Source: DASPJR01 sp035628505 (GTDB lineage Bacteria > Planctomycetota > SZUA-567 > H5-PLA8). From it: DNA of 8,888 nt. A model generated the notes under the pieces. That model made no database searches, had not been told where the DNA came from, and saw nothing but the letters and a program-made list of their open reading frames with translations. Positions 1 to 6,661 of this stretch are shown here, piece by piece. The stretch is from the NCBI GenBank assembly GCA_035628505.1, contig DASPJR010000107.1, forward strand, positions 1 through 8,888, read 5' to 3'. Every line of letters starts with the position of its first letter. Positions within the stretch are counted from its first letter, which is position 1. The position numbers were made by a program, and so were the translations under genes.

Positions 1-1224
1 CGGCTCTTCAAGGCGTGTGAGCACCGCCCACATCGCCGCGATCTCAATCGTGTGCGGAGCGATATGCTTCTTGACCTTCTCTTTGTTGAAGTCGCGCTCG
101 TAGATGCGGATTTCATCCTGCACCCTCACGTTGTACGGCACGTCGATCTTCACCGTACGGTCGCGGAAGGCCTCCATCATCTCGTTGGACTGGAGCTTCT
201 TGTATTCGGGCTCGTTGGTGTGGCCGATGATCACTTCATCGATATCCGTCTGCGCGAACTTCTTTGGCTTGATCTTGTGTTCCTGGCTGGCGCCCAGCAG
301 GTCGTACAGGAAGGCCACGTCCAGCTTCAGCACTTCGATGAACTCGATCACGCCGCGGTTGGCAACGTTGAACTCGCCGTCAAAGTTGAACGCGCGCGGA
401 TCGCTGTCCGAACCGTATTCGGCGATCTTGCGGTAGTTGATGTCGCCCGTGAGTTCCGTCGAATCCTGGTTCTTCTCGTCCTTCGGCTGGAAGGTGCCGA
501 TGCCGATGCGGTCTTTTTCCGAGAGCACGAGCCGGCGCACGCGAATGTGCTTCATCATCTTCGCCCAGTCGCCGTGGTATTTCTCCAGCATGTTCTTGTA
601 GAGGAAGCGGCAGAATGGGCAGAGGTCGCCATCAATGCTGATTTTGAACTCAGACTTGCTGCGATTGTTGATCTCGGCGGCCGCACGATCACGCTGATCC
701 GGTGGAATCAGTTTCAACGGCTCCTCATGCATCGGGCACTTCTGGACCTGATCCTGGCCCTGCATGTCCGGCAGATCCCACGCAAATGTGTAGAGCGCGC
801 CGGCTTCCTGCTTGGAGTAAACTTCGAGACCCTTCTTCAGGAGGCGCGCGATCGTGGACTTCGCGCTGCCGACTGGCCCGTGCAGGAGCAGCACGCGGCG
901 CTCAGTGCCGTAACCCATCGCGGCGGACTTCAGCACGCTGACCAGGCGCATCAACGAGCGCTCCATTCCGAACACAGCATCGCGGCCGCTTGAGATCGGA
1001 TCGGAGAAGAACTTGTAGCGGATCAGTTTTTCGCGGTGGTCGGTGACTTCTTCCTGGCCGTACGACATGACCATGTCGTACACGCGCTGGTAAGCGTTGC
1101 GTGTGATGCGTGGCTCTTTGACGACGAGCTCGAGATACTCGTCGAAACTGCCTTCCCAATTCAGTTGGCGGTACTGCTCAGTATCCACGCCGCCGGCGAT
1201 GCTGGTCAAAAGGTTATTGGGCAT
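1..1224 (-). CDS. prkA: PrkA-family serine protein kinase (C-terminus cut off by window edge)
   Basis: The visible 408 codons match the PrkA/YeaG family: cytoplasmic serine protein kinases with an N-terminal AAA-type nucleotide-binding domain and a C-terminal kinase domain. In Bacillus and E. coli they act in sporulation and in stress or nutrient-limitation responses. Visible features are the start MPNNLLTSIAGGVDTEQYRQ, the Walker A P-loop GPVGSAKS (residues 116-123), the family C-P-M-H motif (163-166), C-P-F-C (202-205), the segment around NRGVIEFIEVLK (from 289) and the stretch ending AVLTRLEEP where the window stops. Family members are usually about 630-690 residues, so roughly the last third, including most of the C-terminal kinase domain, lies outside. 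The start at 1224 is supported by GGAGGAT six bases upstream. In many bacteria prkA is followed by yhbH/yeaH (DUF444) and spoVR; any such partners would lie beyond the left edge. The product call is firm; the physiological role here is inferred. Confidence 0.95.
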   Translation of the reverse strand, partial: MPNNLLTSIAGGVDTEQYRQLNWEGSFDEYLELVVKEPRITRNAYQRVYDMVMSYGQEEVTDHREKLIRYKFFSDPISSGRDAVFGMERSLMRLVSVLKSAAMGYGTERRVLLLHGPVGSAKSTIARLLKKGLEVYSKQEAGALYTFAWDLPDMQGQDQVQKCPMHEEPLKLIPPDQRDRAAAEINNRSKSEFKISIDGDLCPFCRFLYKNMLEKYHGDWAKMMKHIRVRRLVLSEKDRIGIGTFQPKDEKNQDSTELTGDINYRKIAEYGSDSDPRAFNFDGEFNVANRGVIEFIEVLKLDVAFLYDLLGASQEHKIKPKKFAQTDIDEVIIGHTNEPEYKKLQSNEMMEAFRDRTVKIDVPYNVRVQDEIRIYERDFNKEKVKKHIAPHTIEIAAMWAVLTRLEEP

Positions 1225-1339
1225 GGGGCGATCCTCCACCGGGACGGCTGAGCGAGAGAAGACGAGCAAATCAGCGCAAAATCCGTAGTGCAATCCGCTT
1301 ACACAACAAAGCAGGTGCCAATGTGCGCAACTGCTCCAC

Positions 1340-1411
1340 ATCGGCTGAACGGCTCCGTTTCCATCGCAAATCAGTGATCGAAATTGATAGGCAGATCGGC
1401 TGACAGGCGAG
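1340..1411. repeat. Imperfect direct repeat upstream of prkA
   Basis: CACATCGGCTGAACGGC (1338-1354) and CAGATCGGCTGACAGGC (1393-1409) agree at 14 of 17 positions, including an unbroken nine-base ATCGGCTGA core, and lie 55 bp apart. That is close to five helical turns, so a protein could contact both from nearly the same face. The core CGGCTGA occurs once more at 1245-1251, near the prkA start. This could be a regulator-binding array for prkA, or chance in GC-rich DNA; only the repetition is directly seen. Confidence 0.35.
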
Positions 1412-1420
1412 GAACGTTCC
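1411..1420. repeat. 10-bp perfect palindrome in kinase intergenic region
   Basis: GGAACGTTCC is fully self-complementary and lies next to the second copy of the ATCGGCTGA repeat. A dimeric regulator could bind it, but ten-base palindromes also arise by chance, and no regulator is implied by the sequence. Confidence 0.3.
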
Positions 1421-1718
1421 GCCGCGTGACTGTAGTCAAATCAAAGAGAGCGAGGCACTTTGCCTCAACGGACTGTCACAAATCCGTATATAGGATGTAA
1501 AGGTGCATGTCAATTATTGCACACAGGAAACAAGTTCGTCCGCGCACATGAGCAATCTTGCGCGTTGCCATTTCCGCGCCACCTTCACAATCGTTGCTAC
1601 TTTATGCACTGTGACGATTTCCGTACCGTCGCTCGACGCGGCAACCCTTTCCCTGCGTTAATGCGTAACATTTCCATCGTCCCACCGTTGCTATCGATAA
1701 GCTCCCAAGGAGAGTCGC

Positions 1719-3266
1719 ATGATCGCTATGGAAACCTCCATCGTCTGCCGTAGATGCAGCAGCAGTGTCGCGCTCATCCTGTGCGACAAACAAGTCAATT
1801 TCTGCCCTTTCTGTGGCGAGAAGATCGCCCCGGAGCAGTACCAAGTTCCGGGGTACCACGCGACCGATTCTACTCCAGTGATCATCCAGGCAGAATTGTC
1901 GCCGCTGCGGGAACTCACGCGTTTCTCTGAGGGTTTCCTCTGCGGGCTCGCAGTTCCAGCCGAACTCGAGATCACGGAAGCTGTGTCGGCTCCCTCCAAG
2001 CCCGTGTTCGTGACGGGGTCCGCGGGCGTGTCAGTTGGTGAAACATACCTGTCGCCTGGGACACGTATGGCAGATTCCGAGATTGTCCGTTTTATAGGGC
2101 GTGGTGGCATGGGCCATGTCTATGAGGTCCAGTACGTCGGTGATGACGCTTCCCAGCCTCGTTGCCAGGCGCTGAAAGTCCTCACTCCAGAACTCGCGCA
2201 ATCCAGTCTTTATGTCGAACGCTTCCTCAAGGAGTCGGTCACTGCCATCCAGTTGAATCACGCCGGTATCGTGAAAACCTTTGCGGCCGGGTGGGAACCA
2301 GTCCTTTTCCTGCGAATGGAAATGATCCGCGGCGGAACTGTCAGGAACATGCTCTCGGCGCCGCTCCAGCTCCAGGATGCTGTCGAGGTCGTGATGCAGG
2401 TCGGAAACGCGCTGTCTTACGCACATGGCATGGGAATGGTCCACCGCGATGTCAAACCTGAGAACATCCTGATTGACGATTCGGATGGCCGCCACCGTTA
2501 CCTGCTCTCCGACTTCGGGCTGATCAAAGAGCTTGTCGATCCAAAACCCGAGCCTGTGCTCAGCCTCAACGAGTTCCAGGCGGTCTGCGACAAAGTGGCG
2601 AAGGCGCTGAACGAACTCAATGAAGAAGACAATCCGAAGCAGAACACTGACGAGATCGTCAATGGCATCCTGAGCCTGATCGACAAACACGCGTCGAAGA
2701 ACTTCGGGTTCGAACCGTCAACTGATCCACTGACTGCCTTTGGGCACCTGGCAGATTTCGGCAACATTACCAAGAGCATCGGTATGCATCAGAGTGAATG
2801 CCTCGGCACGCCGCTCTATATGTCGCCGGAGCAGATCGAGGGCCGCCGTACGGACGGGCGCTGCGACATCTACGCACTTGGCGCGACGTTTTTCGAACTC
2901 CTGACAGGGCATCCTCCGTTCAACGGAACCTCCGCCAGGGACGTCTTTGTCCAGAAGCTGACCCATGCGCTCCCGCCGCTGCAGGATCAGATCCCTGCAG
3001 CAAAGTGGAACGAGGTGGCGCCATTCAGCCAGATTATCGAGTTCATGATGGCCAAAGACCGCCGCTGCCGCTACCGGCATATAGATTTCTGCCTGAAGGA
3101 TGTGGCGCGAACGATGAATGGGCAGACGCCGTGGTGCAGCAATTCCCGCTTTCTCTATGACGCCGCGGTCCGCGAATATGCAGGTCTGGAGGAGGACGAC
3201 GAAACCACCTCATCGAACACAATCATGCTGCTCAACCTGCTACACGCCGTATTCGAGATGGCGTAA
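1719..3266 (+). CDS. Hanks-type Ser/Thr protein kinase with N-terminal zinc ribbon and activation-segment insertion
   Basis: A 515-residue eukaryotic-like protein kinase, predicted cytoplasmic because no membrane-spanning segment is visible. Residues 10-32 form a zinc ribbon (C10-x2-C13 ... C29-x2-C32), followed by a linker to about residue 120. The kinase domain (about 120-465) has the glycine loop GRGGMGHV (127-134), ATP-anchoring lysine K153 in ALKVL, helix-C glutamate E172, catalytic loop HRDVKPEN with D244 (242-249), DFG at 265-267 and the P+1 segment GTPLYMSPEQ (363-372). All key residues are present, so it should be active. DFG and SPE are 104 residues apart, against about 20-35 normally, which implies an insertion of roughly 70-80 mostly helical, charged residues. 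The last 50 residues are short and acidic, with no recognised sensor domain. The start at 1719 is set by AAGGAG six bases upstream; an in-frame ATG at 1728 is less well placed. It is divergent from prkA and convergent with the secreted-protein gene, whose stop is 27 bp away. Its substrate is unknown. Confidence 0.93.
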   Translation: MIAMETSIVCRRCSSSVALILCDKQVNFCPFCGEKIAPEQYQVPGYHATDSTPVIIQAELSPLRELTRFSEGFLCGLAVPAELEITEAVSAPSKPVFVTGSAGVSVGETYLSPGTRMADSEIVRFIGRGGMGHVYEVQYVGDDASQPRCQALKVLTPELAQSSLYVERFLKESVTAIQLNHAGIVKTFAAGWEPVLFLRMEMIRGGTVRNMLSAPLQLQDAVEVVMQVGNALSYAHGMGMVHRDVKPENILIDDSDGRHRYLLSDFGLIKELVDPKPEPVLSLNEFQAVCDKVAKALNELNEEDNPKQNTDEIVNGILSLIDKHASKNFGFEPSTDPLTAFGHLADFGNITKSIGMHQSECLGTPLYMSPEQIEGRRTDGRCDIYALGATFFELLTGHPPFNGTSARDVFVQKLTHALPPLQDQIPAAKWNEVAPFSQIIEFMMAKDRRCRYRHIDFCLKDVARTMNGQTPWCSNSRFLYDAAVREYAGLEEDDETTSSNTIMLLNLLHAVFEMA

Positions 3267-3293
3267 GCAGTCCTGCACGGCCCCGGCTCGTTC

Positions 3294-6200
3294 TCATTTG
3301 CGTTCGACCGTTAATACCGCTCGAAGCCCATCTTCGAGAAACGTCAACGATACGGTGACGTTCGAGATGCTCTGCATGAGCGCGTTCGTCGGCGTGTTTG
3401 CATTCGGCGCTGCTTTCTGCTGCGGTTTGAGCACGGAATGGTGCGCGCTGCAAACGACCGACTTTCCATCAGGCGCGAGCACATACTGGCCGCCATCCGG
3501 ACAGAAGAAGTGGACCGCATGCAATCGATCGGCCTGCTTTCGCAACAGACGCGAGGCTTCATTGGCCGGTTTCTGCGCCAGCTCTGTACCGTACGCCTTC
3601 GCCACGCCCGACAGCATGCTGAGATTGTTCAGACAGGCCTCGCGGTTGTTTTCCGCCCAGCCGAGCCTGTAATCGGGCAGCACCAGAGCCCAGTGGGTCG
3701 GGCGAATCGTGAGGAGCCCGTGCGCCTTGGACTCAGCTTCCTCCTCAGCAGCCGCCTTTGGGGCGGAGTCCAGTGCGGCGAGTTCTTCAAGAATGCCTGG
3801 TTGGCTCGCGACGTAGAGAAACCCACCGATGCGTGCCCAGAAAAAGCGCCACTTGATGGGTCCAAAGCGGAAGCCGTAGGCATGAACCGCGGGCGCAGCT
3901 TTGCCTTCGCGCGGCGGTGTCTGCAGTTTATAGAAGTCCTGATCGATCTCTATCCAGCCGCCGCGATCATTCCTGCGCGAAGCGATGGCAAGGAACTCAT
4001 CCAGTTTCTCCAGAAAGGTGTCTGTGACTTTTTCGTCCTGCACGGCGACGGAGACGTACACGGGAGCATTCAACGCGGTGAGCAGTACAGTGAAGTATGC
4101 GGCTTCCATGTCGCGCCCCAAGCCACGGTTCACAGATCCCATCATTTCGCCTATGAACCGCGTTAGATTGAAATCAAAAAGCGGCGCCGAATCGCAAACA
4201 TGCAGAGCGATGTTGTCGCCGATCCCGTTGCTCAGAAACTCTTTGAAGGGGAGATTCGTTTCCTTTGCCGCTTCCGTTGCAAGCATCCAAAAGAGCGTGA
4301 GCTCCTGTTTTGTCAGCAGCGACTTGTTGAGCTTGAACGCAACGCTGCAGATGTTGCGCTTCAGCACCGGCGCCGCATCTAATGCGGCGGTCTCTCCAGC
4401 CATCGCTGCCGCCAGTTGTGTATAGATGGAGTTGTCGATGAGCGGCAGGATCAGGGTCTCGATGCGGTAGCGCTGCGGCGTGATCTGCAGGCGCAGGGCG
4501 ATCGGATCGAAAAACGTGCGCCAATACTGGCTGTACTCGCGCACGAACTGGTTGTACTCCTCGGCTTCGCTCTTCGAGACCTTCGTTACGGGGATTTCAC
4601 AGCACGGCACGAGATAGTGCGCGTGACCATGGCAACTGCATACGCCAAACGAACCGTCATGCGACAGCGTGTACGTGCCGGCATCAGGGCAGACCAGTTC
4701 ACCTTCGTTGAATTTTCCAGGAGAACATTTCGCATCTGCGATCTCTGCAAGCGACGCGGCCGCTTTGCCCTTTTCCGTGCGATACAGCAGCGCTGCATGA
4801 CCGATCATCCGCAGGTGGTTGTAACACTGCATACGGTGCTTCTCTGTCAACTTCACGCGCGCCCCGATCAGCGTTCGAATGAACGGATCCGAAAGATAGA
4901 CGAAGCCGTCCTCGACCTTGTCGCCCAGCGGCATCAACGTTCGCACGTACTGAAATTCCTGGCTCTCGCCGAGGCGTTTCACGCTCTTGCCGTTTGCATC
5001 CACACCTTTGATGCCTTCGATTACACGCCGCAGGCCGGCGATCGAATTGCTCCGCACATGAATGTCAGGCAGCGGATATGCCGCGAAGACGTTCACCTCG
5101 CGCTCTGGCGTCGTGAGTTGCTCGTACTCCACATCCAGATACGTTCCCTTGTCCCGTTTGGCGTCCGGAAAAATCTTCTCGGCGTTGGCAATGAACCCCG
5201 CCATGCGGGCTTTGAACAAGTCAGGCTGCTTGATCTTAAAGAGCAGTGTCACGTCACTGCCTTCGCGGAGATAAAGATCGCTGCCGACAACGGCCACTTT
5301 TTCCACGACCACGTCGTAGATCGGCCGCATCAGTGCGTTGGTCTCTATCGCGAGCTGCTGCTTCAAGCGCGCGCCCGTCTGATGCGTGCGCGCTTCCTGC
5401 GCAGCCTGATTGAAGAGATGCGTGCCCCACAGATCGGATGTCTCCATCGCGTCGATCAGGTTGTTGAGCGAATTGAACTCGGCCAGATACATATCTTCGG
5501 GAACGAGCTTCGATAGCACCGAGACGTCTGGTTTGCGGCCCTTGAGCATCGTCGCCCAGGGGTGGCTCTTGATTTCGGGCGGCTTTAGTGAATCGACCGC
5601 GATGACTTTAGCTGGATCAGGTTTCTCTGCCGGGAACCCGCGCTGAATGCCTGCGCGAGCACGCATCGTGTCCAACTGCAGAGCCTCCTGGACGGCCAGC
5701 GCGCCGCTGAAGAGGCTGAAAGCATCGAGACTTTCGCGGCGATTTGCGCGCGGATTCCGCGTGGAAGCCTCAATCTGCGACGCGACGTTTTCAATTTCGC
5801 GTTTGTTCGTCCGCCATGCCAGTTGCAGCGCCACGTACTGAAGGTAGGTGTCGCCTGGATTCTGCGCGAGTTCGGCGAGGGCCTTGCCTATCGGTGATTC
5901 AGCACGATCTTTCTTATGAGCTTCCTTCGCCTGCTGCACTAAGCCAGCCACATCGGCCTCTTTCCAGGTTTCATCCGGATTGAATTCAGTCATGGCTGCG
6001 GCCAGGTCAGCGGTCTTCTCTCCCAAATCCTTGTAGAAAACGGTCCCGTTATTGTTGATCACGAACGTATGGCGGGTGTCGTTCTCATACTTCTCCGGGT
6101 ACGCGATAAGCGCGTACCCCAGCACCATATTCCCCTGCGAAATGTAGCTTCGCTTCCCGCCCGCCGCCTTGTCGCCCTGCGCTTTCAGGATCTTGAAGAG

Positions 6201-6497
6201 ATAGCCCAGCCTCGCAGTCGGCTTCTCGCTCGTTGCGTCCGCCTTGCCGATGCTCTCATCGATGAGCGCCAGATCGCCAGCGCCCGGCGCTCGCTCGAAT
6301 AAGCTGTCCTTCCCGGTCAGCGCTTGCGCGTACTCAAGAACGCCGTCGCCGTCATAGTCCGTGCGACGGAAGATCTCCTGCGCTTCAGCATAGGCCATGC
6401 AAGCCTGGGCTGTGGCGGCCTCTTCCACAGACAGCGCCAGGACAACGCGGCTTGAGAAGCCGAGCAGAAATAAGGTGGCGACGAATCGCGTGCTCAT
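3294..6497 (-). CDS. Large secreted protein with DUF2950-like N-terminus and two DUF3352-like/cysteine-module halves
   Basis: A 1067-residue protein of unknown function, predicted exported. Its N-terminus (MSTRFVATLFLLGFSS...VVLA) reads as a Sec signal peptide, with likely cleavage after A21. Residues about 28-170 contain a calcium-loop-like D47-x-D49-x-D51-G and the pattern AYPEKYENDTRHTFVINNNG, resembling DUF2950 and pilin-head proteins common in planctomycetes. The rest looks like two related halves. Each has a region resembling DUF3352 (for example GSDVTLLFKI and VRSNSIAGLRRVI in the first, GGFLYVASQPGILEEL in the second). Each ends in a cysteine module: C558, C603, C620 in one and C955, C999, C1016 in the other, with matching C-P-D-x-G-x-Y-x-L...D-G...V-C-S text. 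The end, SLTFLEDGLRAVLTVERK, is intact. The start at 6497 has GGAG seven bases upstream. Family assignments come from remembered patterns, not from a search. A cell-surface or periplasmic role is inferred. Confidence 0.85.
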   Translation of the reverse strand: MSTRFVATLFLLGFSSRVVLALSVEEAATAQACMAYAEAQEIFRRTDYDGDGVLEYAQALTGKDSLFERAPGAGDLALIDESIGKADATSEKPTARLGYLFKILKAQGDKAAGGKRSYISQGNMVLGYALIAYPEKYENDTRHTFVINNNGTVFYKDLGEKTADLAAAMTEFNPDETWKEADVAGLVQQAKEAHKKDRAESPIGKALAELAQNPGDTYLQYVALQLAWRTNKREIENVASQIEASTRNPRANRRESLDAFSLFSGALAVQEALQLDTMRARAGIQRGFPAEKPDPAKVIAVDSLKPPEIKSHPWATMLKGRKPDVSVLSKLVPEDMYLAEFNSLNNLIDAMETSDLWGTHLFNQAAQEARTHQTGARLKQQLAIETNALMRPIYDVVVEKVAVVGSDLYLREGSDVTLLFKIKQPDLFKARMAGFIANAEKIFPDAKRDKGTYLDVEYEQLTTPEREVNVFAAYPLPDIHVRSNSIAGLRRVIEGIKGVDANGKSVKRLGESQEFQYVRTLMPLGDKVEDGFVYLSDPFIRTLIGARVKLTEKHRMQCYNHLRMIGHAALLYRTEKGKAAASLAEIADAKCSPGKFNEGELVCPDAGTYTLSHDGSFGVCSCHGHAHYLVPCCEIPVTKVSKSEAEEYNQFVREYSQYWRTFFDPIALRLQITPQRYRIETLILPLIDNSIYTQLAAAMAGETAALDAAPVLKRNICSVAFKLNKSLLTKQELTLFWMLATEAAKETNLPFKEFLSNGIGDNIALHVCDSAPLFDFNLTRFIGEMMGSVNRGLGRDMEAAYFTVLLTALNAPVYVSVAVQDEKVTDTFLEKLDEFLAIASRRNDRGGWIEIDQDFYKLQTPPREGKAAPAVHAYGFRFGPIKWRFFWARIGGFLYVASQPGILEELAALDSAPKAAAEEEAESKAHGLLTIRPTHWALVLPDYRLGWAENNREACLNNLSMLSGVAKAYGTELAQKPANEASRLLRKQADRLHAVHFFCPDGGQYVLAPDGKSVVCSAHHSVLKPQQKAAPNANTPTNALMQSISNVTVSLTFLEDGLRAVLTVERK
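3438..3635 (-). other. Second cysteine-rich pilin-like module of the secreted protein
   Basis: Residues 955-1020 hold C955-LNNLSML, then C999-P-D-G-G-Q-Y and C1016-S-A-H-H. Cysteine spacings are 44 and 17. The same motif style, C...NL...CP-GG-Y...CS-H, closes many pilin-like proteins in planctomycetes and related phyla. The cysteines and histidines may form a disulfide or bind metal; this is inferred. Confidence 0.6.
4632..4826 (-). other. First cysteine-rich pilin-like module of the secreted protein
   Basis: Residues 558-622 hold C558-YNHLRMIG, C591, C603-P-D-A-G-T-Y and C620-S-C-H-G-H-A-H, followed by C632-C633. Spacings of 45 and 17 between C558, C603 and C620 almost equal those of the second module (44 and 17). 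Ten of the 18 residues from C603 to C620 are identical to C999-C1016. This copy carries extra cysteines and histidines that the second copy lacks. Confidence 0.6.
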
Positions 6498-6624
6498 TGC
6501 AGATCTCCGCGCAGACGCAGGTTGAATACGGGATTGAAGACATCACGAAATTAGGGGCTGCACAAATTGAAGCAACGCCTTTCAAGAAGAGCTCTCGAAA
6601 TTCACAAAAAACCGCTCCACCAGC

Positions 6625-6652
6625 TTGACTTGTCATGACAACATGACATAAT
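6625..6652 (+). promoter_or_regulatory. Sigma70-like promoter of gntR, predicted leaderless
   Basis: TTGACT (6625-6630) and CATAAT (6647-6652) are separated by 16 bp; each matches the sigma70 consensus closely (TTGAC- and -ATAAT). Transcription would start about six to seven bases after the -10, at 6658-6660, which coincides with the ATG at 6659. The only purine-rich Shine-Dalgarno-like run, GAGG (6653-6656), sits two bases from the ATG, too close to work normally. Both facts point to a leaderless mRNA. Confidence 0.6.
6630..6641. promoter_or_regulatory. GntR-type operator palindrome in the promoter spacer
   Basis: TTGTCATGACAA is a perfect 12-bp palindrome lying in the -35/-10 spacer of the gntR promoter. 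Its core GTCATGAC has the length of the HutC-subfamily pattern GT-N-TA-N-AC, with AT instead of TA in the middle. Bound protein would block RNA polymerase directly. The most economical binder is the GntR protein encoded immediately downstream; this is inferred from position and pattern. Confidence 0.6.
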
Positions 6653-6661
6653 GAGGTCATG
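6642..6661. promoter_or_regulatory. Second inverted repeat overlapping the -10 box and the gntR start codon
   Basis: CATGAC (6642-6647) and GTCATG (6656-6661) form an inverted repeat with an 8-bp spacer. They reuse the same half-site hexamer as the palindrome immediately upstream. The right arm includes the ATG of gntR. Together the two elements give four half-sites in 30 bp, suggesting cooperative or alternative binding by the repressor. Confidence 0.5.

Larger units (their letters stand above)
1225..1718. other. Divergent intergenic region between the two kinase genes
   Basis: This 494-bp gap separates two divergently transcribed kinase genes and must hold both promoters. I see no convincing gene in it. 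It holds repeated CGGCTGA motifs (1245-1251, 1342-1348, 1397-1403), a repeated GCAAATCAG-C/T-G motif (1266-1276, 1366-1376), a perfect 10-bp palindrome GGAACGTTCC (1411-1420), a small hairpin GAGGCA-CTT-TGCCTC (1452-1466) and GTGCA-N10-TGCAC (1503-1522). A weak sigma70-like candidate for the rightward kinase is CTGTCA (1473-1478), 17 bp, TGTAAA (1496-1501), each 4/6 to consensus. No clear leftward promoter for prkA was found. The length and the motifs suggest regulated expression, but none of the sites is assigned to a regulator. Confidence 0.6.
6498..6658. other. Divergent intergenic region between secreted-protein gene and gntR
   Basis: These 161 bp separate the leftward secreted-protein gene from the rightward repressor gene. 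The right end carries the gntR promoter and clustered operator half-sites, annotated separately. An A-tract (6606-6612) lies about 12 bp upstream of the -35 box, where an UP element would be. For the leftward gene I see its ribosome binding site GGAG (6505-6508) but no promoter that I would defend. Because the region is short, a regulator bound at 6630-6661 could affect both genes. Confidence 0.5.

Noticed and set aside
52..993. Long open frame of 313 codons on the plus strand
   Set aside because: It is the antisense shadow of the PrkA gene, which has clear family motifs; the frame's translation shows no recognisable domain.
1452..1466. Hairpin GAGGCA-CTT-TGCCTC as a terminator
   Set aside because: There is no T-run on either side, and no gene ends nearby.
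1460..1753. Possible small Cys/His-containing gene upstream of the Hanks-type kinase
   Set aside because: It uses a TTG start without a ribosome binding site, overlaps the kinase start and shows no motif with regular Cys/His spacing.
3267..3293. Bidirectional terminator between the convergent kinase and secreted-protein genes
   Set aside because: The 27-bp gap has only a four-pair GCAG/CTGC stem and no T-run, so no intrinsic terminator can be supported.
4416..5516. Open frame of 366 codons on the plus strand
   Set aside because: It lies antisense inside the secreted-protein gene, starts at no credible ribosome binding site, and is rich in His, Arg and Leu as expected of a GC-rich shadow frame.
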